DNA of 64,000 nt from UTCHB3 sp964431385. GTDB taxonomy: Bacteria > Bacteroidota > Ignavibacteria > Ignavibacteriales > Ignavibacteriaceae. Positions 1-8,814 of the stretch are shown in pieces; position 1 is the stretch's first letter, and each line of letters opens with the position of its first letter. Where the stretch lies: positions 1-64,000 of the forward strand of contig CAYSJM010000002.1 in assembly GCA_964431385.1 (NCBI GenBank), read 5' to 3'. The notes beneath the pieces were generated by a model. It saw nothing but the letters and a program-made list of their open reading frames with translations, ran no database searches and was not told where the DNA came from. Position numbers and translations under genes: made by a program.

Positions 1-320
1 CTCGCTTTAATTTCCTCGGCAAGTAAAGTTGCAACACCGTTAGAATCGAGGGTATCCTGAGTTTTAAGCAGTAATCCTGAATCGATGCCCATAGCGAGAG
101 CTTTTTTCATAATCTCTTTATTAGAGTCGTCTCCAACACTAATAACAACAGTTTCCCCGCCAAATATTTCTTTGGTTTTTACTGCTTGTTCTATGGCGAA
201 CTCGTCGTAGGGATTAATAATGAAAGATACTCCGGCTTTATCGATCTCTTTTCCGCCGGCAGCGATCTTTATTTTAGTAGCTGTATCGGGTACATTGCTG
301 ACGCAAACAGCTATTTTCAT
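1..320 (-). CDS. etfB: Electron transfer flavoprotein beta subunit (3' part outside window)
   Basis: Reading leftwards from an ATG whose last base is 320, the protein begins MKIAVCVSNVPDTATKIKI, the N-terminus typical of EtfB/FixA. It continues with the family's NPYDEFAIEQAV stretch and a GDD segment of the AMP/FAD-binding alpha/beta fold. EtfB with EtfA passes electrons from acyl-CoA and other flavin dehydrogenases to the quinone pool. A strong Shine-Dalgarno (GGAGGT on the minus strand, 324-329) lies just upstream of the ATG and fixes the start. About 106 of roughly 250 residues are visible; the rest, and probably etfA, lie left of the window. It is divergent from the clpS operon. Confidence 0.9.
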   Translation of the reverse strand, partial: MKIAVCVSNVPDTATKIKIAAGGKEIDKAGVSFIINPYDEFAIEQAVKTKEIFGGETVVISVGDDSNKEIMKKALAMGIDSGLLLKTQDTLDSNGVATLLAEEIKA

Positions 321-443
321 TTGACCTCCGTATTGTATGAATTTGTTAAGGAATAACTTACAAAAATAAGAAAGATGATGGTTTTTTCTTTAAATTAGCG
401 GTTCATGTTTTAAAATTATTTGGCTACAAATATCAGAAATAAA

Positions 444-782
444 ATGACCAAATTTGAAAAAATCTTGACCATTTATGGTGGAAATCCCGGAACTGATGGT
501 CAGGAAGTGCAACAACCTGAGATCATAGAAGAAACCGATGTTGGTTCTTCGAATAAGTATGTAGCCAGGGTAATTTTATATAATGATGATTTTCATTCAT
601 TTGAAGAAGTAATAGAACAACTGATAAAAGCTCTGAATTGTTCCACTAACAAGGCGGTTTATCTCACAATGAAGGCTCATAGTGAAGGAAAGGCCCAGGT
701 TTTTAAGGGAAATTATATGAGATGTATTAAAGTTTCGTCAATTTTAGAAGAAATTGCATTGAGGACTGAAATTGTTTACTAA
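444..782 (+). CDS. clpS: ATP-dependent Clp protease adaptor ClpS
   Basis: The core matches ClpS: VILYNDDFHSFEEVIEQL, then an AHSEGKA segment corresponding to the family's VHxxGxA. The NDD motif and the later histidine form the pocket that binds destabilising N-terminal residues for delivery to ClpA-type unfoldases. The ATG at 444 gives about 112 aa, near the normal size. An in-frame TTG at 420 would add eight residues, and neither start has a good ribosome binding site. The gene overlaps the TTG start of dacB by 11 bases, so it is probably the first gene of the operon running to menE. No clpA is in the window. Confidence 0.85.
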   Translation: MTKFEKILTIYGGNPGTDGQEVQQPEIIEETDVGSSNKYVARVILYNDDFHSFEEVIEQLIKALNCSTNKAVYLTMKAHSEGKAQVFKGNYMRCIKVSSILEEIALRTEIVY

Positions 783-2196
783 AAACGCACTTAAATTGAT
801 ACTCTTCTTACTCTGCTTATCTTTTGGTACAGTAGAGGCACAAGAAGAAAAATTCCTCTCCGAACTCAATTCCACTCTTAAAGATACTTTTTTTACCTCC
901 TGTAATGCCGGAATAGAGATATACAACCTGACTCAAAAAAAATCGTTGTTCGCAAGGGATCAATACAAACTGATGAATCCGGCATCGAATATGAAAGTCA
1001 TCACTTCGATAGCAGGTCTGTTTTACCTTGGTAAAAACTACTCATTTAAAACCAAACTTGGCTATACAGGGAAGATTGAAAATTCAGTACTGAATGGAGA
1101 TCTCGTTTTGGTTGGGGGTTGTGACCCTGATTTTAAAATGGACAGTCTTAACAAATGCCTTGAAGTGCTAAGTGCTTACGGAATAAAAGAGATAAAAGGG
1201 AAAATCCTTTTAGATGTATCAAAGAAAGATTCTCTCTTTTGGTGTGAAGGCTGGATGTGGGATGATGACGGTGAAATTACATCACCTTTCATGTCAGCAC
1301 TAAATATTTACGGGAACACAGTAAAGGTAACTGTATCACCGGTGGCAGGGGGAGCAAAACCTGTTGTATCCGTTTATCCCGTAACCAATTATTTTGAAAT
1401 TGTAAATAATGCTTCGATGTCTGAAGGAGTGACAGATCTAAAAGTTTGGCGTGACTATCTCGAAAGGACCAACAAAATATTTGTACAAGGCAGGTTGGCG
1501 TATGGTTCACAACCGCAAATTAACATTTTTAATGTTTGGAAACCAGAACTCTATTTCGCTACACTTCTCAAAGAGAAGTTGGAAAGAGGGGGGATAAAGG
1601 TTTCGGGTAAAATCGATTATCTGTATTCCGATTATAAATTGAACGAGTTGTATGAATTCCAACATCCTTATGTTAAACTGATCAATCAGTTAAATAAAAA
1701 AAGTGACAATTTATATACGGAAATGGTGCTTCTTGCACTCGGAGGTCTATCGCGAAAGAAAAATATAAATTTTGCTGACGGGAGAAAATATCAGGACAGC
1801 ATAATAGCATGGGCAGGTAAAAATCCGTATGATTACAGATTATCTGATGGTTCAGGAGTTTCGCGCTACAATGTTGTGAGTGCAAATTTACTCATTTCAT
1901 TGATAAACAAACTTTATTATCAGGGGGATGACCTTTTTAATATTTTTTATAACTCACTACCCATCGCCGGTGTGGATGGAACTCTCGCTGCGAGGATGAA
2001 GAACGGCTTGTGCTACAACAATCTTCGTGCAAAAACTGGAAGTCTTTCCGGGGTGAGCAGCCTGACAGGTTTCGTGAAAGCTAAAAGTGGTGACATGATA
2101 TCATTCTCGATTTTGATGCAGAATTTCCCCGGAAGTGCTGCAAAAGCGAGAAAATTTCAGGACACTATTTGTGAAATAATCGCACAAAATAATTGA
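772..2196 (+). CDS. dacB: D-alanyl-D-alanine carboxypeptidase/endopeptidase (PBP4, S13 family)
   Basis: A 474-aa periplasmic penicillin-binding protein of the S13 class, which trims peptidoglycan stem peptides and cross-links. All three active-site motifs are present: SNMK (S72-K75), SDN (311-313) and KTGS (421-424). The long segment between SxxK and SxN is typical of PBP4. A signal peptide ends VEA with Q as the likely first mature residue. The start is TTG at 772, supported by GAGG at 761-764, and overlaps clpS by 11 bases. The next gene follows eight bases later. Confidence 0.93.
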   Translation: MFTKNALKLILFLLCLSFGTVEAQEEKFLSELNSTLKDTFFTSCNAGIEIYNLTQKKSLFARDQYKLMNPASNMKVITSIAGLFYLGKNYSFKTKLGYTGKIENSVLNGDLVLVGGCDPDFKMDSLNKCLEVLSAYGIKEIKGKILLDVSKKDSLFWCEGWMWDDDGEITSPFMSALNIYGNTVKVTVSPVAGGAKPVVSVYPVTNYFEIVNNASMSEGVTDLKVWRDYLERTNKIFVQGRLAYGSQPQINIFNVWKPELYFATLLKEKLERGGIKVSGKIDYLYSDYKLNELYEFQHPYVKLINQLNKKSDNLYTEMVLLALGGLSRKKNINFADGRKYQDSIIAWAGKNPYDYRLSDGSGVSRYNVVSANLLISLINKLYYQGDDLFNIFYNSLPIAGVDGTLAARMKNGLCYNNLRAKTGSLSGVSSLTGFVKAKSGDMISFSILMQNFPGSAAKARKFQDTICEIIAQNN

Positions 2197-2204
2197 GGAG
2201 ATTT

Positions 2205-3197
2205 GTGAAATCATCTAGAGTTTTATTCTTAGTTATTGCTGTAGTATTAACATTTTCTTCCTGTAAAGAGAAGGAAAAACCTCCTACAGTTGAGGTACCA
2301 CAATATGAAATTAAAAAAAGAGATGTCATGCCTTCATTTGACAGTCTAAAAACATTTGAATATGTGAAAAAACAGACGGAGTTTGGACCAAGAGTTTCAG
2401 GACTTCCTTCTTACGACAACACAAAAAAATATTTAATTGAAGAGCTTAAAAAATCGGGTGCTACAGTTCAATTACAAGATTTTGAAGCTGTTATTCCTTC
2501 GGGTGAGAAGTTAAAATTTACGAATATTATCGGTAGTTTTAATCCCGAAGCAAGCAAAAGAGTATTGCTCTGTGCACACTGGGATAGCAGACCTCACGCA
2601 GACCAGGAAAAGGACAGTTCAAAGCATAAATTACCTATTCCGGGTGCAAATGACGGTGCAAGTGGTACAGCGGTCTTATTGGAACTTGCAAATATACTCG
2701 GTAAAAATGCTTTGGATTTTGGTGTTGATATAGTTCTTTTTGATGCCGAAGATTATGGCATGTCAGGAAGCCTCGATGGTTATTGCCTTGGTTCAAAATT
2801 CTTTGCTTCAAACTTCCCTCTCAAGAATAAACCAAAATTTGGAATATTACTCGATTTGGTTGGTGACAAAGAAGCAGTGTATATGCGTGAACCCGCTTCG
2901 GTACAGTTTGCCGGTGATGTTGTAAATCTGTTATGGCAATATGCTCAAAGTGTTGGAAATACAAGGTTTAAGGACTTTGTGTCTCAACCGATTTATGATG
3001 ACCATATTCCACTCAACGAAGCGGGGATCAAGACATTAAACATCATCGATGCCGGTTTGGTCGGTGCTAATTCAGCAGATCCAAGACGAAACTATTGGCA
3101 CACTTTGAATGACGATATGAGAAACATCAGTATGCTTACTCTTTATGATTTGGGCAGGGTACTCACAGGATTTTTGTACTCACTTAAGATAAATTAA
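2205..3197 (+). CDS. Glutaminyl-peptide cyclotransferase, M28-type lipoprotein
   Basis: A zinc-dependent alpha/beta enzyme of the M28/QPCT family; the bacterial form converts N-terminal glutamine of exported proteins to pyroglutamate. Seen: lipobox LTFSSC at the N-terminus, AHWDSRPHAD, PGANDGASG (D150), FDAEDYG (E182), YDDHIP (H267) and a late YWHT. The Asp/Glu/His set matches the single-zinc glutaminyl cyclases, and WDSRP plus FDAEDYG favour cyclase over aminopeptidase. The best start is GTG at 2205, preceded by GAGGAG at 2195-2200; an in-frame TTG at 2193 overlaps the dacB stop and is less likely. An M28 aminopeptidase remains possible. See the finding on glutamine at signal-peptide cleavage sites. 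Confidence 0.85.
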   Translation: MKSSRVLFLVIAVVLTFSSCKEKEKPPTVEVPQYEIKKRDVMPSFDSLKTFEYVKKQTEFGPRVSGLPSYDNTKKYLIEELKKSGATVQLQDFEAVIPSGEKLKFTNIIGSFNPEASKRVLLCAHWDSRPHADQEKDSSKHKLPIPGANDGASGTAVLLELANILGKNALDFGVDIVLFDAEDYGMSGSLDGYCLGSKFFASNFPLKNKPKFGILLDLVGDKEAVYMREPASVQFAGDVVNLLWQYAQSVGNTRFKDFVSQPIYDDHIPLNEAGIKTLNIIDAGLVGANSADPRRNYWHTLNDDMRNISMLTLYDLGRVLTGFLYSLKIN

Positions 3198-3201
3198 ATC
3201 T

Positions 3202-4023
3202 ATGAAATTCAACTATCGAGGATTAGACTGTTTTTACAATTATAATGATTTTGGAACTCCCCATACGCTGGTTCTCATACATGGATTTGGCGGAAGTTCC
3301 GCTGACTGGGAGCCTTTTGTAAATGTTGTAAATGGTCGAGTAAATACTCTGGTATTAGACCAGCCCGGATGCGGGCAATCTGATTTCACTTCTGATGATT
3401 ACTTCTACACATTTGAAGGTCTCGGAGAGCTGATCGCAGAATTAACCGAGTTCCTTAAAATCCGATCGACCATTCTCTGTGGCTATTCAGCAGGTGGCAG
3501 ATTGGTTTATTATGTTACTGCTCATAAACTTGTAAAATCTCAAATGGGTTTTATCGCAATTTCAACTACACCGGGTATCCCCATTGAGTCAATCAGACAG
3601 GAGAGAAGAGAAGGCGACATCCATCATGCAAAAATGATTGCTGAACATGGAATTGAAGCCTGGGTAGTGAACTGGTTAAATTTGGATTTGTTCGCAGGAT
3701 TAAAAGTAATGTCGAAGGAATTTAATGAAGAGTACCGCTTAAGAAGGCTTAAAAATAATACAGAAGTGTTGCAGAAATATTTGCTTCACTCGGGTCTTGG
3801 AATAATGGAACCACTTCAAGATTTACTTAGGGAAACAGAAATTCCGGGAATGTTGGTATCGGGTGGTGATGACCCAAAATATTGTGAAATAGGGAGCAGG
3901 GTTATCAGATTGAACAAAAGATTTAATCATTTTGTTATAGAAGGAGCGGGGCACACCCTCTATCTTGAAAAACCTGAAGAGACTTTTAGTTTGATAAATA
4001 ATTTTTTAACGCAACTGAATTAA
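3202..4023 (+). CDS. menH: Alpha/beta hydrolase, probable SHCHC synthase MenH
   Basis: A 273-aa alpha/beta-hydrolase with an oxyanion-side LIHGFGGSSADW, nucleophile elbow GYSAGGR (S96), acid in SGGDDPK and catalytic histidine in GAGHTLYLEKPEE (about 251). GYS-x-GGR is the form found in MenH, which eliminates pyruvate from SEPHCHC to give SHCHC in menaquinone synthesis. Sequence alone would only say hydrolase; the position immediately before menB, menA and menE makes MenH the best call. The ATG lies four bases after the cyclase stop. menF, menD and menC are not in the window. Confidence 0.8.
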   Translation: MKFNYRGLDCFYNYNDFGTPHTLVLIHGFGGSSADWEPFVNVVNGRVNTLVLDQPGCGQSDFTSDDYFYTFEGLGELIAELTEFLKIRSTILCGYSAGGRLVYYVTAHKLVKSQMGFIAISTTPGIPIESIRQERREGDIHHAKMIAEHGIEAWVVNWLNLDLFAGLKVMSKEFNEEYRLRRLKNNTEVLQKYLLHSGLGIMEPLQDLLRETEIPGMLVSGGDDPKYCEIGSRVIRLNKRFNHFVIEGAGHTLYLEKPEETFSLINNFLTQLN

Positions 4024-4040
4024 AACCAATTGGATATAAA

Positions 4041-4874
4041 ATGTTGATTGATTGGAAAATAAGCGGAAATTACAAAGATATAATTTATGAAAAAGCCGAA
4101 GGCATAGCTAAAATTACTATCAACCGTCCCGAAGTGCGAAATGCTTTTAGACCTGATACTGTAATTGAGATGTTTAACGCCTTTGTTGATGCGAGAGAAG
4201 ATCAGGAAATTGGAGTTATACTCCTTACAGGTAAGGGTCCTGCTGAAGATGGTAAATACGCATTTTGCTCCGGTGGTGATCAACGAATCAGAGGTGATCA
4301 GGGTTACATCGGATCCGATGGTGTTCCAAGATTAAATGTGCTCGATCTTCAAAAAATGATCAGAAGCATACCTAAACCTGTAATTGCATTGGTAGCGGGT
4401 TACGCAATAGGTGGCGGGCATGTCCTTCATGTGGTTTGTGATCTAACTATAGCCGCTGATAATGCAATTTTTGGTCAGACCGGTCCTAAAGTTGGCAGTT
4501 TCGACGGTGGATTTGGTGCGTCATATCTCGCCAGACTGGTAGGTCAGAAGAGAGCTCGTGAAATCTGGTATCTTTGCCGTCAGTATAATGCTGCTGAAGC
4601 GTACGAAATGGGACTCGTGAACAAAATTGTACCTGTTGAGCAGCTTGAGGCTGAGGGAGTTCAGTGGGCAAGAGAAATCCTCGAGAAGAGTCCACTTTCC
4701 ATTAGATTGTTAAAATCAGCATTTAATGCCGAACTCGACGGGCAACAGGGTATTCAAGAATTGGCTGGCAATGCTACACTTCTATACTACATGACTGAGG
4801 AGGCTCAGGAAGGGAAAAAAGCTTATCTCGAAAAAAGAAAACCGGATTTCAATAAATTTCCGAAACTTCCCTGA
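4041..4874 (+). CDS. menB: 1,4-dihydroxy-2-naphthoyl-CoA synthase
   Basis: A 277-aa crotonase-fold enzyme that closes the second ring of the naphthoquinone from o-succinylbenzoyl-CoA. It opens with ITINRPEVRNAFRP and has FCSGGDQRIRG, AGYAIGGGHVLHVVCDLTIA and GQTGPKVGSFDGGFG, which are MenB-specific variants of the oxyanion-hole and active-site loops. Length and C-terminal YLEKRKPDF are normal for MenB. It lies 17 bases after menH and five before menA, so it is almost certainly cotranscribed with them. Confidence 0.96.
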   Translation: MLIDWKISGNYKDIIYEKAEGIAKITINRPEVRNAFRPDTVIEMFNAFVDAREDQEIGVILLTGKGPAEDGKYAFCSGGDQRIRGDQGYIGSDGVPRLNVLDLQKMIRSIPKPVIALVAGYAIGGGHVLHVVCDLTIAADNAIFGQTGPKVGSFDGGFGASYLARLVGQKRAREIWYLCRQYNAAEAYEMGLVNKIVPVEQLEAEGVQWAREILEKSPLSIRLLKSAFNAELDGQQGIQELAGNATLLYYMTEEAQEGKKAYLEKRKPDFNKFPKLP

Positions 4875-4879
4875 TTGAT

Positions 4880-5755
4880 ATGAATAATTTAAATGTTTGG
4901 ATACTTGCAGCGAGACCCAAAACACTTCTCGCTGCCTTTGTACCCGTGATTGTTGGTACATCTTTAGCCGTTGCCGAAAATAAGTTCGACTTATTTGCTG
5001 CAGTGGTTGCATTGATTTGTTCGATCTTAATTCAGATTGCAACCAATTTTACAAATGATCTTTATGATCATCTGAAGGGTGCCGACACGAAGGAAAGAGT
5101 AGGTCCACAAAGAGCCCTTAATGAAGGCTGGGTATCGGTGAGTCAGATGAAATTAGCGATTTATTTCACATTTGGACTCGCATTTTTACTCGGTTTATAC
5201 CTGGTTTATATTGGTGGACCACTAATTCTTGCAATTGGAATTTTATCTATTGTTGCAGGATTCATGTACACAGGCGGTCCGTATCCATTTGCATATAATG
5301 GTTTGGGTGATTTGTTCGTTTTCCTTTTTTACGGATTTGTTGGTACCGTGGGTACTTATTTTATCAATACTCATACGATAACGAGTCAGGCATTAATTTC
5401 TTCTATCCCTGTTGGTGCCCTGGTTACAAATATCCTTGTAGTGAACAACTATAGAGATGTTGATCAGGACAAAAAAGCCGGCAAAAAGACTCTGGCTGTT
5501 ATATTAGGTAAGAATTTTGCACTCGCAGAATATTTTGTCCTTCTTATTTCATCTTTTTCTGTGCCGCTGATAATGTATCTCTATTATGATCTGACCTATT
5601 GGGTGTTCCTTCCATATTTAACCCTCCCGTTTGCTTACAAGGCTATTTTAATGCTTCTTAATTTGAAAGGATCAGAACTGAATTCAGTTCTTGAGCTTTC
5701 AGCTAAATTATCTGCCTTGTTTGGTTTTCTTTTCTCTCTTGGGCTCTGTCTTTAA
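4880..5755 (+). CDS. menA: 1,4-dihydroxy-2-naphthoate polyprenyltransferase
   Basis: A 291-aa integral membrane prenyltransferase of the UbiA family that attaches the isoprenoid tail to DHNA. The N-terminus WILAARPKTL is typical of MenA. Two aspartate-rich motifs that bind Mg-diphosphate are visible: NDLYDHLKGADT (near residue 60) and NNYRDVDQDKKAGKKTL (near 190). Eight or nine hydrophobic segments fill the rest. It sits between menB (five bases upstream) and menE (18 bases downstream). Confidence 0.95.
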   Translation: MNNLNVWILAARPKTLLAAFVPVIVGTSLAVAENKFDLFAAVVALICSILIQIATNFTNDLYDHLKGADTKERVGPQRALNEGWVSVSQMKLAIYFTFGLAFLLGLYLVYIGGPLILAIGILSIVAGFMYTGGPYPFAYNGLGDLFVFLFYGFVGTVGTYFINTHTITSQALISSIPVGALVTNILVVNNYRDVDQDKKAGKKTLAVILGKNFALAEYFVLLISSFSVPLIMYLYYDLTYWVFLPYLTLPFAYKAILMLLNLKGSELNSVLELSAKLSALFGFLFSLGLCL

Positions 5756-5773
5756 AGAGCATTAAAACACACC

Positions 5774-7171
5774 ATGGCTAAAGACACCCTTTTGGGCTTA
5801 ATTCCCGGGCTGATTATCGAAGCCCCTATTGAATTAGTTTCTTCTCTATCGAATAAAAAAATGAGAGAGAAAATTCTTGATTCTGCCAAACAGGACGGTA
5901 ATTTTTATCTCTTCTCATGTGAAGTGCTGGCTGAAATTGATTCATTTGAACCCCAAAAGATTAGAGACAACAAGCTTGTTTTCATTAAAGAAGAAAATCA
6001 GTTACAATTCATTTGTTCTGTTCTGTCCTGCTGGTCAAATGAATTGTTACCACTTCTTATATCGCCGCTGATTACTGATGCAGAGTTAAACGGGTTAATT
6101 GAGAGATTTAAGCCTTTCGGTGTAATTTCGAATGGTGATATTACCTGTACTAATTACAATGAAAATCTTTATCCGATTAAAGACGAAGATGCTGTAGTAA
6201 TTCTTACATCGGGGAGCTCGGGTAAACCAAAAAGTGTCGTTCATACCTTTAATTCGCTGTTTAACGCCGCTAAGAGAGGGAATAAGGAGCTAAGAACGGG
6301 AAGTGATGATAAATGGTTGTTGAGCTTACCCCTTTATCATATTTCCGGTTTTTCAATCTTTTTGAGGGCATTGGCGGGTCAAATTCCTTTGGTACTAAAT
6401 TTATCCAACAACACCACTACAAAAAAATTTTATAATGCTGCCGAGAGGAACCCAACCCTTGTGTCGTTTGTGACTACTCAACTGAAAGAATTTATCGACA
6501 ACCCTGACGCATCTAATTATAAATTTAGGTCAATTCTTGGGGGAGGGGGTGCGATTGATGAAAAACTTTTATTAAAATCTGGTAGTCTTGAGTTACCTCT
6601 GTTGTATGGCTATGGCTCAAGTGAGTCGAGTGCTTTTATCGCGTTGACCGACTCACGGTCAGCTGGAAGTGGCGTTCTAAAACCACTTGAGGGTGTTGTT
6701 GTCGAAAATGTGAGCAATGAATTGACTGTTTCAACTGACCAGCTTTTTGATCGTTATCTCGATGATATCGGATTGACTTCAGAAAAGAAGAAAAACGGTC
6801 GATTTTTTACAGGTGACGAAGCTACAATCTTTCAGGATGGTTCTTTCAAAATAACCGGGCGGTCAAACAGATTCATCATTTCCGGCGGGATAAATGTTGA
6901 CCCCAACGAAGTCGAGGCAGCAATAAAAGAATATCATGGTGTGATTGAGGCTTTTGTTTTTTCTGTATCAAATGAAAAATGGGGTGAGGCGGTTTCCGCA
7001 TTGTTAAAGACAGAAGATGATTTTGATATCATGGATTACCATAAATATCTTAGAACAAAGCTAACTCCCCACAAAATACCAAAATACTACAGAATTGTTG
7101 ATGAGATACCAAAAAGTTCAATTGGAAAATACGACCCCAAGAGGGCAAGAGAAATTCTATTTGAGCGTTAA
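5774..7171 (+). CDS. menE: o-Succinylbenzoate-CoA ligase
   Basis: A 465-aa acyl-adenylate-forming ligase that activates o-succinylbenzoate with CoA. The P-loop-like signature is VILTSGSSGKPKSVVHT (near residue 140), followed by YGYGSSES, the FFTGDE hinge region, a GRSNRFIISGG segment and the C-terminal catalytic-lysine region IPKSSIGKYDPKRA. It is the last gene of the clpS-menE operon. Its last four bases overlap the end of the convergent thioesterase gene. AMP-ligases are hard to separate by sequence, but menH-menB-menA context makes MenE secure. Confidence 0.92.
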   Translation: MAKDTLLGLIPGLIIEAPIELVSSLSNKKMREKILDSAKQDGNFYLFSCEVLAEIDSFEPQKIRDNKLVFIKEENQLQFICSVLSCWSNELLPLLISPLITDAELNGLIERFKPFGVISNGDITCTNYNENLYPIKDEDAVVILTSGSSGKPKSVVHTFNSLFNAAKRGNKELRTGSDDKWLLSLPLYHISGFSIFLRALAGQIPLVLNLSNNTTTKKFYNAAERNPTLVSFVTTQLKEFIDNPDASNYKFRSILGGGGAIDEKLLLKSGSLELPLLYGYGSSESSAFIALTDSRSAGSGVLKPLEGVVVENVSNELTVSTDQLFDRYLDDIGLTSEKKKNGRFFTGDEATIFQDGSFKITGRSNRFIISGGINVDPNEVEAAIKEYHGVIEAFVFSVSNEKWGEAVSALLKTEDDFDIMDYHKYLRTKLTPHKIPKYYRIVDEIPKSSIGKYDPKRAREILFER

Positions 7172-7566
7172 AGTTCCAGTTTAAGTAGAGCATTCTTCAG
7201 GTTATCGGGCACCTCACATTTAGTTTGCGTTTCTGCAGAAACCACAACATGGACAGTTTTTACTTTAGCGGCTATTCGATTCTCCGAATCGTAGATATTG
7301 TAAGCGAGTGAAAATGAATTTTCTTTAATCTCTCCCAATTTTACCATCACTATCACTGTCATACCTGCTTTTAATGGAATTTTATAGTCGGCTTCAGCGT
7401 GAACTAATGGAATAATTATTCCTTTTCCCTCAAAAAATCCTCCCAGATCATTCTTAAATAAAAACTTTTCGTAGGCAATGTGGACAATTTCAAATGCACG
7501 AGAAAAGAACATAATGCCGGCAGGATCACAATCGGAAAATGAGATATATCTTTCAGTTGAGAACAT
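7168..7566 (-). CDS. Hot-dog thioesterase, probable DHNA-CoA hydrolase
   Basis: A 132-aa 4-hydroxybenzoyl-CoA thioesterase-like protein. The diagnostic N-terminal motif is YISFSDCDPAGIMFFSR, with the catalytic-type aspartate at 12 or 14 followed by a long helix. Menaquinone synthesis needs a thioesterase to release DHNA from DHNA-CoA between MenB and MenA. This small hot-dog protein, tail to tail with menE and overlapping it by four bases, is the obvious candidate in the window. The substrate is inferred from context; a housekeeping acyl-CoA thioesterase (YbgC-like) is the alternative. Confidence 0.75.
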   Translation of the reverse strand: MFSTERYISFSDCDPAGIMFFSRAFEIVHIAYEKFLFKNDLGGFFEGKGIIIPLVHAEADYKIPLKAGMTVIVMVKLGEIKENSFSLAYNIYDSENRIAAKVKTVHVVVSAETQTKCEVPDNLKNALLKLEL

Positions 7567-7656
7567 GGTAAATTCGCTTTATTGGGAGAAAAAAGGCTGT
7601 CAAAAATATTTTTCGTAATTTTAGGAATTGAAAATAACAAAGTAAGGAAACAAAAC

Positions 7657-8109
7657 ATGAAAATATTCAGATTTTTAACGATCTGTTTTATCTTTTCAAC
7701 AATTAGTATCTTTTCACAGAGTTCAGGTTTTGGGCTTGGAATAATAGTAGGGGAGCCTACCGGACTTTCAGGTAAGTATTTTCTGAATGCAAACAATGCC
7801 ATAGATGCAGCGGTCGCATGGTCCTTCAAAAAAGAAGCGGCACTTCATATTCATGCAGACTATCTTTATCACGACAATTCATTTTTTAATGTAAGAACCG
7901 GCAAACTTCCGGTTTATTTCGGTTTTGGTGGTAGAATCAAATTACAGGATAAAAGCCGTTTTGGAGTCAGGGTGCCTGTTGGTATAGCGTACCAGTTTCC
8001 TAAAGCTCCTGTCGATCTTTTTGTCGAAATAGTACCACTTTTAGACCTCATTCCCGATACTCAATTCGATTTTAACGGGGCAATTGGCGTACGGTATTAC
8101 TTCGAGTAA
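7657..8109 (+). CDS. Small outer-membrane beta-barrel-like protein
   Basis: About 150 aa. An N-terminal signal peptide ends IFS with Q as the probable +1 residue, followed by GFGLGIIVGEPTGLSGKYFL and alternating hydrophobic/polar strands ending in RYYFE, an aromatic C-terminus common in outer-membrane barrels. I do not recognise a named family. The ATG at 7657 with AAGGAA upstream is preferred; an in-frame extension to 7582 would put a non-signal leader before the signal peptide. It is divergent from the thioesterase and lies three bases before rsmE. Confidence 0.75.
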   Translation: MKIFRFLTICFIFSTISIFSQSSGFGLGIIVGEPTGLSGKYFLNANNAIDAAVAWSFKKEAALHIHADYLYHDNSFFNVRTGKLPVYFGFGGRIKLQDKSRFGVRVPVGIAYQFPKAPVDLFVEIVPLLDLIPDTQFDFNGAIGVRYYFE

Positions 8110-8112
8110 TCG

Positions 8113-8814
8113 ATGAATCGATTTGCCGGTCAGGAACTCTTCTGGTGTGATATAAAGCGAAGTGGTGCCGGGCTCTCACTTTCAGGTAGTGACACAAGAC
8201 ACATAATCCGGGTGATGCGACACAAACCCGGGGATGTGATTCATGTTACTGAAGGTAACGGCAGTATCTTTGAAGTGGAAATCATTGACTCGCAGGATGA
8301 CAAAATTGAAGTGAGGCTTATCGAGGAATTCCGATTTGAGAATCATCTATCGAACTTTGAGATTGCCATCCCTCGGTTAAAAAACAGTGATAAAATTGAA
8401 TTGGTGATCGAAAAACTTGTAGAAACCGGATTCACAAAATTTCTTTTTTTCGAGTCAGAAAACAGTATCGGAAAAGGTTTTAAACTTGAGAGATGGGAAA
8501 AGATAGCCGTCTCGGCTTCAAAACAATCTTTTAATCCCTTCAAGGTTGAACTAAGATCAGTTAAAAAATTCGAGGAAATCTTTTTGCAAGGGTGTGAGGT
8601 GATTGGATTCGATCTTGAGGCCTCAAAAAGTTTTGTTGGGTTTGAACCTGTAGCCAACAAAAACTATATTCTTGTAACCGGACCTGAGGGAGGTCTAAGC
8701 AAAAAAGAACTCGTAAAATTCCAAGATGGGAATTTGTTTCAGCTTAAAAGAAACCGGTTAAGAAGTGAGACTGCAATTTTATATTCAGCTTTTCTTCTTA
8801 CCCGGTTTTACTAA
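8113..8814 (+). CDS. rsmE: 16S rRNA (uracil-1498-N3) methyltransferase
   Basis: A 233-aa SPOUT-class methyltransferase. The N-terminal PUA-like part contains HIIRVMRHKPGD. The C-terminal trefoil-knot SAM site is ILVTGPEGGLSKKEL followed by LKRNRLRSETA, the RsmE signature. It methylates U1498 of 16S rRNA. The stop overlaps the stop of the convergent purine nucleoside phosphorylase by four bases. Confidence 0.95.
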   Translation: MNRFAGQELFWCDIKRSGAGLSLSGSDTRHIIRVMRHKPGDVIHVTEGNGSIFEVEIIDSQDDKIEVRLIEEFRFENHLSNFEIAIPRLKNSDKIELVIEKLVETGFTKFLFFESENSIGKGFKLERWEKIAVSASKQSFNPFKVELRSVKKFEEIFLQGCEVIGFDLEASKSFVGFEPVANKNYILVTGPEGGLSKKELVKFQDGNLFQLKRNRLRSETAILYSAFLLTRFY

